A stretch of DNA of 64,000 nt. Origin: Blautia parvula (lineage in GTDB: Bacteria > Bacillota > Clostridia > Lachnospirales > Lachnospiraceae). The position numbers and the translations under genes are program-made. This document shows, in pieces, positions 35,264-43,165 of this stretch; position 1 is the stretch's first letter, and each line of letters opens with the position of its first letter. The notes beneath the pieces were generated by a model. It saw only the letters and a program-made list of their open reading frames with translations, was not told where the DNA came from and ran no database searches. The DNA lies in contig NZ_CP084061.1 in the NCBI RefSeq assembly GCF_020215665.1, forward strand, positions 2,016,001 through 2,080,000. Direction: 5' to 3'.

Positions 35264-36535
35264 TTATTTTTCTGATGCCTTCACCTTATCCACGGCTGCC
35301 TGTGTATCTTCTGCTGCTTTTTCAGGAGTCTTTGCTGAGGTCATAACCTCCTGGAATCCTGTCTGCAGTGCATCGGAATATTCCGGCCAGGAAGCACTTG
35401 GGCCTCTTGGGATGGATGTCTGAAGCTGTGTGATAAATTCTTTCTGGATCGGGTCATCTGTCCAGTAGGAGTCCTGAGCCGCCTCTGTTTTCGGCGGGAA
35501 GGAACCGTACTGTTTCATAGCGTCTACCATCACCTCTGTCTTGTCATAGTATTCCATGAATGCAGTGGCTCCGCCCATGTCATCCTGTTTTACAGCTCCC
35601 ATATTCTCACCACCCAGAATGGAGGTTGCCTGGTCAGAATCCGCGTCTTTTTTGGGGAGTACCGTCACACCGTAGTTCAGATCAGGAGCGTCCTTCTCGA
35701 TTCCCGGGATCTGCCATGGTCCGTTCTGCTGCATAGCCAGGTTACCTGCCACGAAGTTGTTATTTACGTCTGACTGTGTCCAGTTCACGCAGTCCTTTGA
35801 CCAGGAACCGTCAGCTACCATCTCCTGCATAAGGTTGTAGGCATCCGTACCGCCTTTCACATTCTGGTAGTCCCCGCCTGCTGTGTATAACCACTGCAGA
35901 CACTGGAAGGTTCCCTCATCTGTTCCTGTAGCAGCATTGCCGAAGCCAACCACACCGTCTTTCGTCAGCGCTTTTGCCATCTCATGGAAATCTTCCCATG
36001 TGGTGTTTTCATTGGGATACTCCATACCTGCCGCATCGAAGATATCCTTGTTGTAGAACAATGCCGTACAGTTGGTGGCAAAGGGAATACCGTAATGTTT
36101 TCCGTCCGCCATAGTGGATTCCATAGGGCCTTCCAGGTATTCATCCCATTTGATATCCGCATCTGATACATCCCCGAACAGGTCCATCTGAATGAAGGAT
36201 GCCATGCTGCAGCCGTCCAGGATGACCAGGTCCGGGAGTTCCCCGGATGCCATGCCCAGTGTCAGCTGTTTTTCATAGTCTGCAAAGGGTACATACACAT
36301 GGGATGCCTCGTATTCCTCCTGTGATTCATTGAAGCCGTCAATGATGTCCTGCATCATATTCTTCTGAGCATCCGTCTCGAAGTAATCCCAGATGACCAC
36401 CTCTTCCTTTCCTCCGGCAGTCTTCTTGCTGCTGTCCGTTCCCGCGGAAGCTGTTCCTGCGTTTCCTCCGCATCCTGCCAACATTGTAGCTGCCATAGCC
36501 ATACAGAGCATAGCGCTCACTACTTTTTTCCTCAT
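35264..36535 (-). CDS. Sugar ABC transporter solute-binding lipoprotein
   Basis: A 423-residue lipoprotein with a lipobox (MLAGCGG) at residues 18-24, followed by a Ser/Thr/Lys linker and a CUT1 binding-protein fold (EVVIWDYFETDAQ, GELPDLVILDG, YGIPFATNCTALFYNKDIF). It is a clear paralogue of the orphan binding protein at 41939-43153, sharing the opening (WDYFET/WSYYET), FNxSQEx, the YGLPF/YGIPF motif and NGPW. It heads the importer-GH127-dockerin operon, behind a promoter module duplicated at 41827. It captures the oligosaccharide outside the membrane. Confidence 0.93.
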   Translation of the reverse strand: MRKKVVSAMLCMAMAATMLAGCGGNAGTASAGTDSSKKTAGGKEEVVIWDYFETDAQKNMMQDIIDGFNESQEEYEASHVYVPFADYEKQLTLGMASGELPDLVILDGCSMASFIQMDLFGDVSDADIKWDEYLEGPMESTMADGKHYGIPFATNCTALFYNKDIFDAAGMEYPNENTTWEDFHEMAKALTKDGVVGFGNAATGTDEGTFQCLQWLYTAGGDYQNVKGGTDAYNLMQEMVADGSWSKDCVNWTQSDVNNNFVAGNLAMQQNGPWQIPGIEKDAPDLNYGVTVLPKKDADSDQATSILGGENMGAVKQDDMGGATAFMEYYDKTEVMVDAMKQYGSFPPKTEAAQDSYWTDDPIQKEFITQLQTSIPRGPSASWPEYSDALQTGFQEVMTSAKTPEKAAEDTQAAVDKVKASEK

Positions 36536-36572
36536 TTTGTTTCCTCCCTTTCGTTCGTTTCTGGTGATTTAT

Positions 36573-36663
36573 TTGATATCTAAAGTATAAGAGAATACCG
36601 ACCTGTCTTATAGTCTAAAAAATTAAACAGGGTGGAAATTCTTCAACTGAATTTCCACCCTGT
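36573..36663 (-). repeat. Terminator-promoter module, copy 1
   Basis: This 91-base block matches 41827-41917 with no gaps and about 12 differences; the inner 15-7-15 hairpin is identical. Read on the minus strand it has the hairpin, then a conserved (T/C)AAGACAG block, 13 variable bases, and TATACTTTAGATATCAAA containing a -10-like TATACT (36584-36589). There is no consensus -35, consistent with activator control. It drives the solute-binding protein operon. Confidence 0.75.
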
Positions 36664-36670
36664 TTAATTT
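36620..36670 (-). terminator. Perfect 22-bp hairpin between GPH gene and ABC operon
   Basis: Arms 36620-36641 and 36649-36670 pair at all 22 positions around TTCAACT, ending in an AT stretch that gives T-runs on both strands. It should be a bidirectional terminator ending the GPH transcript. Confidence 0.8.
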
Positions 36671-36711
36671 CTATCCGCATCAATACCTTCGGAACATCTG
36701 TTCATACCAAA

Positions 36712-38127
36712 TCATACTTCTTGCACAAGTCTATTTTTATGAACTGTATTACGGTGCCTGTTATCCGTATCTGTGATTTTTTCTCTCCTGTTAACCAATT
36801 CTTCCAAAACAACGCTCTCGTTTTTCTCGAATCTGTAATAAAATATCATAATGACCGCACCTATGATGAAAAATGCAGCCGGCAGGTAAGAGAAACCGGT
36901 CTTCATCGCTGCCAGTGCAGTCGCCGACTGCTTCTGATTTGCAACATACCCAAAATGCTGCATCAGCTTCAGCGGTACAAAATCTCCCAATCCGGTACCT
37001 ACCTGAAGTCCCACTGCACTTCCCACTGCGGTCAAAAAGCCGCTGGCTCTCACTCCGTTTTTATATTCACCGTAATCCACGGTGTCAGACAGCATGGCAA
37101 AGGGCATGGACACCGCGATCCCGGTTCCGATACTTGTGATCACCCAGGCAATCACGATCACTGTAAAATTTCTTCCTGCAATACCTAAGGATATCTGACC
37201 TACAGCAGCGATAAAGAATCCAAGAATCATAATACAGGTTTTTGATAATCTTCGTGCCAGAAATGGAATGGCCGCAACTCCGATCATCTGTGTCAACACC
37301 AATGCGTTCAGAATAGAAACATAATTCTCATTTTCCAGATAATAACGGGAATAATAGATCAGGGAAGAGGTTCTGGTTGAATTGCCCAGCCAATAAAAAG
37401 CACTTCCCAACACCACGATAACCCACGGCCAGTTTGACCTGAGCGCCTTGAAGCTGTCTCTGATCGGAAGACTTTTAGCAGTCTTTGCATTTACTTCTCT
37501 CGTATTCCTGAATGCATAGAAAAACATACATACTGAAATAGCTGTGTATAGCAGCACGGTCAGTGAGAATCCCTGCTGTCTGTTGCCTCTGCCCAGCACG
37601 GATACCAGTGTCAGGGTAAATGTCGCCGTTACAAAATATCCTATGTTTCCTCCAATCATTCTAAAAGAATTCAGCTTTGTCCTCTCATAGGACTCATTAC
37701 TTAAATTGGGCAGAATGGCCGTTATAGGTGTAGAAATACCGGTATAGAGGATGCTTGCGGTCAGATAAGTGAATGCCGCGTAAGCAACTCTGGAGTTTCC
37801 CGACAAATGCGGTGTAAAGAAAGTAAGACACATAAACACCCCAAAAGGTATTGCCAGCCTTGCAAACCATGGACGGCTCTTGCCGTATACTGATCTTGTT
37901 TTATCAATTGCCAGCCCCCACAGTGGAACAGTGGCGGTATTGAGTATCCGGACAAACAGAGCGATTATAGCCGCTGTTCCGATAGAAAGTCCGAATACAT
38001 CTGTGTGGTAAAAATTAATAAAGCTGGTCAGAGTACAGTACAATAGGTTTCCTGCCGCATCTGTACCCGCGTACGCGATTCTGTTTTTTAAAGACAGGCC
38101 GTTGCTGTTTGTTTTTGTATTACTCAT
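36712..38127 (-). CDS. GPH family sugar:cation symporter
   Basis: A 471-residue transporter with about 12 membrane segments and the glycoside-pentoside-hexuronide family pattern (KNRIAYAGTDAAGNLLY at the N-terminus, AIDKTRSVYGKSRPWF in the first cytoplasmic loop, SMPFAMLSDTVDYGEYKNGVRASG near residue 365). Such carriers import glycosides or oligosaccharides with H+ or Na+. The ATG at 38127 directly follows the AraC stop, with GAGGAG upstream; the longer frame runs into the AraC gene. It is a second uptake route in the locus, possibly for shorter products than the ABC importer takes. Confidence 0.9.
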   Translation of the reverse strand: MSNTKTNSNGLSLKNRIAYAGTDAAGNLLYCTLTSFINFYHTDVFGLSIGTAAIIALFVRILNTATVPLWGLAIDKTRSVYGKSRPWFARLAIPFGVFMCLTFFTPHLSGNSRVAYAAFTYLTASILYTGISTPITAILPNLSNESYERTKLNSFRMIGGNIGYFVTATFTLTLVSVLGRGNRQQGFSLTVLLYTAISVCMFFYAFRNTREVNAKTAKSLPIRDSFKALRSNWPWVIVVLGSAFYWLGNSTRTSSLIYYSRYYLENENYVSILNALVLTQMIGVAAIPFLARRLSKTCIMILGFFIAAVGQISLGIAGRNFTVIVIAWVITSIGTGIAVSMPFAMLSDTVDYGEYKNGVRASGFLTAVGSAVGLQVGTGLGDFVPLKLMQHFGYVANQKQSATALAAMKTGFSYLPAAFFIIGAVIMIFYYRFEKNESVVLEELVNRREKITDTDNRHRNTVHKNRLVQEV

Positions 38128-38128
38128 T

Positions 38129-38995
38129 TTAAATGTGCTCCTCATACTTTTTTCTGTAATTCTGCGGAGAAATACCCATACGTTTCTTGAAACAGTTGGA
38201 AAAATATATCTCTGAATTGAAACCAACCATCTTGGCGATTGTCCCTATCCCATATTCGGAACGAAGCAGATATTGTTTCGCATATTCCATCCGCATTTCC
38301 ATCAAAACCTCCATTGGTGTTTTTCCATAAGCCGCCTTCATCACTTTTGCCAGGTAATTACTGTGCAGATGGAAGACCTCTGATAAAAGTTGATTTGATA
38401 CAGGCTGTCCTAAATTATTCTCTAAATACATATAGATCTGTTCTGCCAGCACCGTACTTCTATCCTTATACATACCCAGACTTTCAATGAATTTCAAAAA
38501 TCTCAAAAACAGCTCTTCCGTCTTCCATATATATTCTTTACCGGAAGTTGTACTGTCCAGCAGGTTATGAAACAGTCCAAACAGCATGGCCGGCTCTTTG
38601 ATCAACGCATGCTTCGGCAGATGAAGCGTGTAAGAACATTGATGGTAGTGTAATTCCGGTATAGGCAGATTGGAAATAAACCGGCTCGCTCTTCTGCTCT
38701 GCCTCCACTGCGCCGTTGTATAAAAATGCAGCCAATAGAATTCCGTATCCTCCTGACACGGTCTCCATGAAAAATGATGTCTGTCAGGTAATAAGATAAA
38801 CAGTTCATTTTCCTTTACCACATATTGAGAGTCATCTTCAGAGAGAAATAACTTCCCCTTCTTCACCGCAATCAGGTCAAAGTATCCTAGATTCCTTCTG
38901 TTTATATGATTCTGGCCTTTTTTCATCATCCGATAGTTTCCCTCTATAAAATCGGGAAATGGCGGAACCGAAATAGAGATAATATCATCTGACAT
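38129..38995 (-). CDS. AraC family transcriptional regulator
   Basis: A 288-residue regulator. An N-terminal cupin-like sensor (residues 20-150; FDLIAVKKGKLFLSEDD, LPDRHHFSWRP) is followed by two helix-turn-helix motifs (LLSEVFHLHSNYLAKVMKAA and IGTIAKMVGFNSEIYFSNCF) and the closing MGISPQNYRKKY. It lies between the DUF5695-like gene and the GPH transporter with spacers of 4 and 1 bases, so all are in one operon. It probably senses a sugar from this locus. Confidence 0.92.
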   Translation of the reverse strand: MSDDIISISVPPFPDFIEGNYRMMKKGQNHINRRNLGYFDLIAVKKGKLFLSEDDSQYVVKENELFILLPDRHHFSWRPCQEDTEFYWLHFYTTAQWRQSRRASRFISNLPIPELHYHQCSYTLHLPKHALIKEPAMLFGLFHNLLDSTTSGKEYIWKTEELFLRFLKFIESLGMYKDRSTVLAEQIYMYLENNLGQPVSNQLLSEVFHLHSNYLAKVMKAAYGKTPMEVLMEMRMEYAKQYLLRSEYGIGTIAKMVGFNSEIYFSNCFKKRMGISPQNYRKKYEEHI

Positions 38996-38999
38996 ATAG

Positions 39000-41369
39000 T
39001 TACCTTCTTATCTGTAATACAACACTTCTCCCGTCTCCCTGGCGCTCTAACAAAGTCATACCATCTTCTGATATATAATAAAAGTCCCTGCTATATGGTG
39101 CGAAGCTGGTAATTTTATATCCTGTCTCTGTCTCTTCATAACTGCCATTTATCACACGTAAGGTTCCTTTGTTATTTATGATATATGTCTTCTGTCCAAA
39201 GCTGTCAAGATATGCTGTCATCTCTTCGCCCATATCCCAGTCAGGTGTCTGGTCATCACTGTCGAATAACCTGGCAAAAATACCGCCGTCCCTATAGAAA
39301 GCAGCCTGTCCAAAACGGTCTCTGGATAAGTCCGGACGATTGATGTGCGGCCCGGCAACAGCATAGGTGGAAACAGCCATCCCCTTTTTTAAGGGGGTTA
39401 CAGCCGTTGCATGCGTATCATAACAGTATAGTACACCTGCAGTGGCCCGGTAGCTTCCTTCCAGGAATTCTGTATTTTGTAAATAGGAGAAGACTTTATA
39501 TGCTGCGGCTGCCGTCAGGCCACCCCACAGGGAGTGGGTCATATAAGACAGGGCTTCCCACCAGCGATCCGGATTCTGTGCCCGAAAATCATTGGAGTAT
39601 CCTATATTTGCCAGCAGAAGCTCACCGTATTTTTCCGCACTCTCCCGCTTTTTACTTACGCTCAGAGCGCCGGCAGCAGGTCCGAATCCCGCGTTATCAT
39701 AAAAATGCTCTGTAATTGCCGCTGCATAAGAATCTGCCCCCCGGTGGACCCTGTCCATCATCTTATCCCACAGGGATTGTATTGTCTGCAGTTTTTCTGT
39801 CAGCTCTTTTTCTTTGAGTTTTATGAGCAGATCCTCAAAATACAGGAAATAGACACCCAGCATCTGTGATTCCTCTTTTCCCCGTTCATCTTCATGCAAA
39901 TCCGGATTCACCCTTAACTCAAAGACATCCGCTGCCCACTCCAGATACGTGTCTGCTGTATACAGCTCCAGGATCTGATCATCAAATTCTGACAGCAGAT
40001 AGAACAAATGTCCTATGTATTCAAAATCCATGCACCGATAGAAGTCTCCGTATAATTTACGGGGTTTTTTAAAATCTCCGTCCTTAAACCATTTTGGCCG
40101 CACATATTCCACTGCGCTTTTTTCTACCTTCCTGACTTGATCCACATCCAGGGAACCTAAAAGATTTTTCTTCAGTACGAGATTCAGTTTTCCAAGAGAT
40201 TCCCCTTGGTTGGATACCGGCTTAAAAGCAAAGGGCGGATTCCCCTCTTTTCCCTCATAAAGTTCATCACAAATATATGCCACGCGTTCGTCTATGACCC
40301 GATCCAGCTTATCCATGACATTCATTACCACAAAATCTTTTGTGCCATCTGAAAACTTAATGACTGCTTTATGCTCTCCCAATGCTGTTGGTTTGTATGA
40401 GAGATGATACATTTCTCCTTCATACTTTACTTCAATGGACAAACTCTTTACTGTGTCATTTTCTTTAAAAAGTGCCTCGGCTGAGAGGATTTTCAGAGAT
40501 TCCGAAACTTCAACGGTCAATCTTGCAGTCTCACCGATTATATTAAGCGGCGTATAATCCACTTTAGGATGATTCAGTTTCAAGCCCTTTTCCAGAAACT
40601 CTTCCTGATTTCTGTTGATACTTACGACATATTTCCACGTCCTGTCTTCTTCTGCTTTCAGCATAAAGCCATCTTTTTTATATATCCAATCCTTGTTTTG
40701 AAAACCTTCCGGATATCCGCCTGCGAAATATAGTTTATGGAACAACATTCCATCCAGAGAAGGGGAAACGTTTTCAAAAAACAAATTTTCATAATCACAG
40801 TAAGTACCGATGGATAAGGCTTCGCCTTCAACCTGATAGAATCCCAGATTTCCTCCCCGGTTGTCCCGGCGCACTGCATTTAATTTCGTATAATTGTCAG
40901 ATATGGAGGAGAATACCGCTGCGGAATTATGTATATTCCTGAGTACCTCTTTGTCCCTGAACATCACATAGGCAAATGAGATCCACACCCCAAAATCTGA
41001 GATCCAGATATCTTTTTTCTCCTGGTTTACTAAATGGATGGTCCAGTGAAGCTCCCCGTCATTCTTTCCCATGTCGTAAATCATTATGATCTTCATATTT
41101 CCAAAATCATATGTAACTGTGATCTCTGCACCTTCCTTTTCAATCACAGGAGAGAACTCACGGCTGTTACGCTGTTTACCATCTGCCGTAATATCAAAAT
41201 ATCCAAATAACTTATCTGCATCCTGATATCCGGCCTGCGATAAATATGCTTCTTCAATGACCCAGTTCATTTTATACGGGTCATCTTTCATGGATAATTT
41301 TGAAATGTATCCCTTTTCTGATATCATCATTTCCAAACTTTTATTTTCTATTTTTATATCATGTTTCAT
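39000..41369 (-). CDS. Cytosolic DUF5695-like protein, probable intracellular glycosidase
   Basis: A 789-residue protein without signal peptide. It corresponds to the core of the secreted 1715-residue protein: similar opening strands (KLSMKDDPYKMNWVIEE against KLSNPGDEYGTNYVMN), ELHWTIHLVNQ against QLNWSINIQN, and the aromatic barrel motif (RWWEALSYMTHSLWGGL against GWWAWSGEASLGFWGGL). The N-terminal 380 residues are beta-rich; the remainder is helical, as in alpha/alpha-barrel glycosidases. I recognise it only as DUF5695-like; no reaction is known to me. Its place in the sugar locus and its exported paralogue suggest that the pair acts on the same linkage outside and inside the cell. AAGGAGG precedes the ATG. 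Confidence 0.72.
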   Translation of the reverse strand: MKHDIKIENKSLEMMISEKGYISKLSMKDDPYKMNWVIEEAYLSQAGYQDADKLFGYFDITADGKQRNSREFSPVIEKEGAEITVTYDFGNMKIIMIYDMGKNDGELHWTIHLVNQEKKDIWISDFGVWISFAYVMFRDKEVLRNIHNSAAVFSSISDNYTKLNAVRRDNRGGNLGFYQVEGEALSIGTYCDYENLFFENVSPSLDGMLFHKLYFAGGYPEGFQNKDWIYKKDGFMLKAEEDRTWKYVVSINRNQEEFLEKGLKLNHPKVDYTPLNIIGETARLTVEVSESLKILSAEALFKENDTVKSLSIEVKYEGEMYHLSYKPTALGEHKAVIKFSDGTKDFVVMNVMDKLDRVIDERVAYICDELYEGKEGNPPFAFKPVSNQGESLGKLNLVLKKNLLGSLDVDQVRKVEKSAVEYVRPKWFKDGDFKKPRKLYGDFYRCMDFEYIGHLFYLLSEFDDQILELYTADTYLEWAADVFELRVNPDLHEDERGKEESQMLGVYFLYFEDLLIKLKEKELTEKLQTIQSLWDKMMDRVHRGADSYAAAITEHFYDNAGFGPAAGALSVSKKRESAEKYGELLLANIGYSNDFRAQNPDRWWEALSYMTHSLWGGLTAAAAYKVFSYLQNTEFLEGSYRATAGVLYCYDTHATAVTPLKKGMAVSTYAVAGPHINRPDLSRDRFGQAAFYRDGGIFARLFDSDDQTPDWDMGEEMTAYLDSFGQKTYIINNKGTLRVINGSYEETETGYKITSFAPYSRDFYYISEDGMTLLERQGDGRSVVLQIRR

Positions 41370-41475
41370 GGAACGCCTCCTTTTCTTAATGTAAATTTAT
41401 CACCTTCTTTTTCCATAAACAATATGGATATCCAGCCAAAACTTAAGAAATTTCACACGGATCACTACGCATAAA

Positions 41476-41507
41476 ACCTCTCTGAGGAATCCTTTCCCCC
41501 GAGAGGT
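41476..41507 (-). terminator. Terminator/attenuator after the HPr-like gene
   Basis: A 7-base stem (41476-41482 with 41501-41507) and 18-base loop; on the minus strand it is followed by TTTTAT. It lies 18 bases after the HPr-like stop and may limit read-through into the DUF5695-like gene, which has a possible promoter of its own (TTGTTT-17-TAAATT on the minus strand near 41395-41425). Confidence 0.6.
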
Positions 41508-41525
41508 CTCATAATTGATCTTCTG

Positions 41526-41753
41526 TCACGATGCGATATATCCCCTAATACTTTCTTCCAATGTCTTTGTATCATCTGAATAAACAGATAACCTTACCTT
41601 CTTTCCAACGCCTATTCCCAGAACGCCAAGTATAGATTTTGCGTCAACTGAATAATGACCATAGCTTAAGTCTACATGTTCCGGAAATGTAGTTATTTTT
41701 GAAACAAAGTCAACTGCATCTTTTTCTGAGTTTAACATAACCTCTAAAATCAT
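41526..41753 (-). CDS. HPr-like protein lacking the catalytic histidine (Crh-like)
   Basis: A 75-residue protein aligning with HPr of the phosphotransferase system. The central strand and regulatory-serine helix are kept (YSVDAKSILGVLGIGVG, with Ser40 equivalent to HPr Ser46), as is the C-terminal helix. The N-terminal active-site segment G-(I/L)-H-A-R-P is replaced by NSEKDAVDFVSK, so there is no His15 to carry phosphate. Crh of Bacillus also lacks His15 and works through Ser46 phosphorylation as a CcpA partner. By analogy this is a regulator, not a phosphocarrier. AAGGAG precedes the ATG. It is transcribed from the second copy of the duplicated promoter module. Confidence 0.82.
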   Translation of the reverse strand: MILEVMLNSEKDAVDFVSKITTFPEHVDLSYGHYSVDAKSILGVLGIGVGKKVRLSVYSDDTKTLEESIRGYIAS

Positions 41754-41826
41754 TTGTATTTTCTCCTTTAACTATCTGCATGTTTTCTGTTCCTGTTTTT
41801 TCATTCTTTTGTATCTGCAACTTTAT

Positions 41827-41917
41827 TTGTTATCTAAAATATAACTAAAAACCTTTCTGTCTTACAGTATAAAAGATTAAACAGGGTGGAAATTCTTCAA
41901 CTGAATTTCCACCCTGT
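41827..41917 (-). repeat. Terminator-promoter module, copy 2
   Basis: It matches 36573-36663 at about 79 of 91 positions. The hairpin (arms 41881-41895 and 41903-41917, loop TTCAACT) is identical and lies 22 bases after the stop of the orphan binding protein, so it acts as a terminator. The following block has TAAGACAG and TATATTTTAGATAACAAA, with a -10-like TATATT at 41838-41843. It drives the HPr-like gene. Confidence 0.75.
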
Positions 41918-41938
41918 CCATGTTCTGCATCTATTTCT

Positions 41939-43153
41939 TTATTGTTTCAGCGCTTCCTGTATTCTGCTGCACACATCCTCCGGTGTGCTCACTCCCGTAA
42001 TGATCTCATACTGTCCTTCTGATAACTGCTCTGACAGAACTGACCAGTTTTCAAAACTGGTCCTTGAGATGCAGTTTTCCATCTGCTCCAGTATGATCCC
42101 GTATTCCGGCTTAGCTTTTAAAAACAATTTTGCCACATCTTTTCTGGGAGGCAGAGAGTTCGCTCTCAGATTTGCATTCAGCATTGTGTCAATCTGGCTG
42201 TAATATTTTAAAAACGCAACGCTTCCCTCTTTGTTTTTCCCTTTCAGCACTGCTATGTTCTCTCCTCCACGGACACCCATATATCGTTGGTCCCCGGGAA
42301 ATGCTGCAACGCCGTAGTTGATGCCAGCATCATCCAGAGCAGGAAATACCCATGGCCCGTTTTCCATCATGGCACATTCTCCTGCAATAAAGGTCCTTGC
42401 CACGTCATTCTGTGACCAGTTTACACATTCCCTGGACATCATGCCCTGTTCCACCATATTCTGTATGAACTGAAATGCCCTTTTTGTCCCTTCCCCGCCT
42501 GCCTGGTCCAGCTCATCACCGGCTGACAGCATAAAAGAAGCAAACTGGAAAGCACTCTGCTCCCCGCTGACAGCAGACATGGCAAACCCGTACCTGCCCT
42601 CCTCTGTAAGACTTCCGGCAGCCGTCTCAAGCTGTTCCCAATTCTCGGGAACAGCAATCTTCTTCTGTTCCAGAATGTCTTTGTTATAGATCAAAGCCAC
42701 ATTGTTGCAGCAAAAAGGAAGTCCGTAATAGCGTCCCTCATACTCCACAGATTCCATGGCATTTGGAAAATACTGATCTAAATCCTCTATCTCCTTTACT
42801 GCCTCTGTAATATCCTCCAGCTTATCCATACTGACATAGGAGGGCATATCAGGATTGTCGATGATCACCATATCAGGAAGCTGGTTCTGGGTGATTCCGA
42901 TTGCCAGTCTTTTGCTGAATTCCGTCACTGGCCCGTGATATTCCCATGTGAGGTGATACTGCTCCTGAGAGGCATTAAATCCATCTGCCAGTTCATCCAT
43001 GGATGTCCTCTGTTTCTCAGTCTCGTAATAACTCCAGAGTACCAGTTCTTCCCGCTCTTTTTTCTCACCGTCTTCCACCCTGATGCCCTCCGCGGAACAT
43101 CCTGCCAGGCAGAGGGCACAAAAGACAAGAACCATACTTCGTATACCTTTCAT
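41939..43153 (-). CDS. Orphan solute-binding lipoprotein linked to a two-component system
   Basis: A 404-residue lipoprotein (lipobox CLAGCSA at residues 15-21) of the CUT1 sugar-binding class (LVLWSYYETEKQ, QLPDMVIIDNP, YYGLPFCCNNVALIYNKDIL, ECAMMENGPW). It is paralogous to the importer's binding protein at 35264-36535. No permease follows; instead it sits directly downstream of the YesN-type regulator, with 12 bases between, in the kinase-regulator operon. It could serve the same importer, or present a sugar to the kinase as a co-sensor. AGGAGGTAAGATGC precedes the ATG. A terminator follows. Confidence 0.9.
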   Translation of the reverse strand: MKGIRSMVLVFCALCLAGCSAEGIRVEDGEKKEREELVLWSYYETEKQRTSMDELADGFNASQEQYHLTWEYHGPVTEFSKRLAIGITQNQLPDMVIIDNPDMPSYVSMDKLEDITEAVKEIEDLDQYFPNAMESVEYEGRYYGLPFCCNNVALIYNKDILEQKKIAVPENWEQLETAAGSLTEEGRYGFAMSAVSGEQSAFQFASFMLSAGDELDQAGGEGTKRAFQFIQNMVEQGMMSRECVNWSQNDVARTFIAGECAMMENGPWVFPALDDAGINYGVAAFPGDQRYMGVRGGENIAVLKGKNKEGSVAFLKYYSQIDTMLNANLRANSLPPRKDVAKLFLKAKPEYGIILEQMENCISRTSFENWSVLSEQLSEGQYEIITGVSTPEDVCSRIQEALKQ

Positions 43154-43165
43154 GCATCTTACCTC

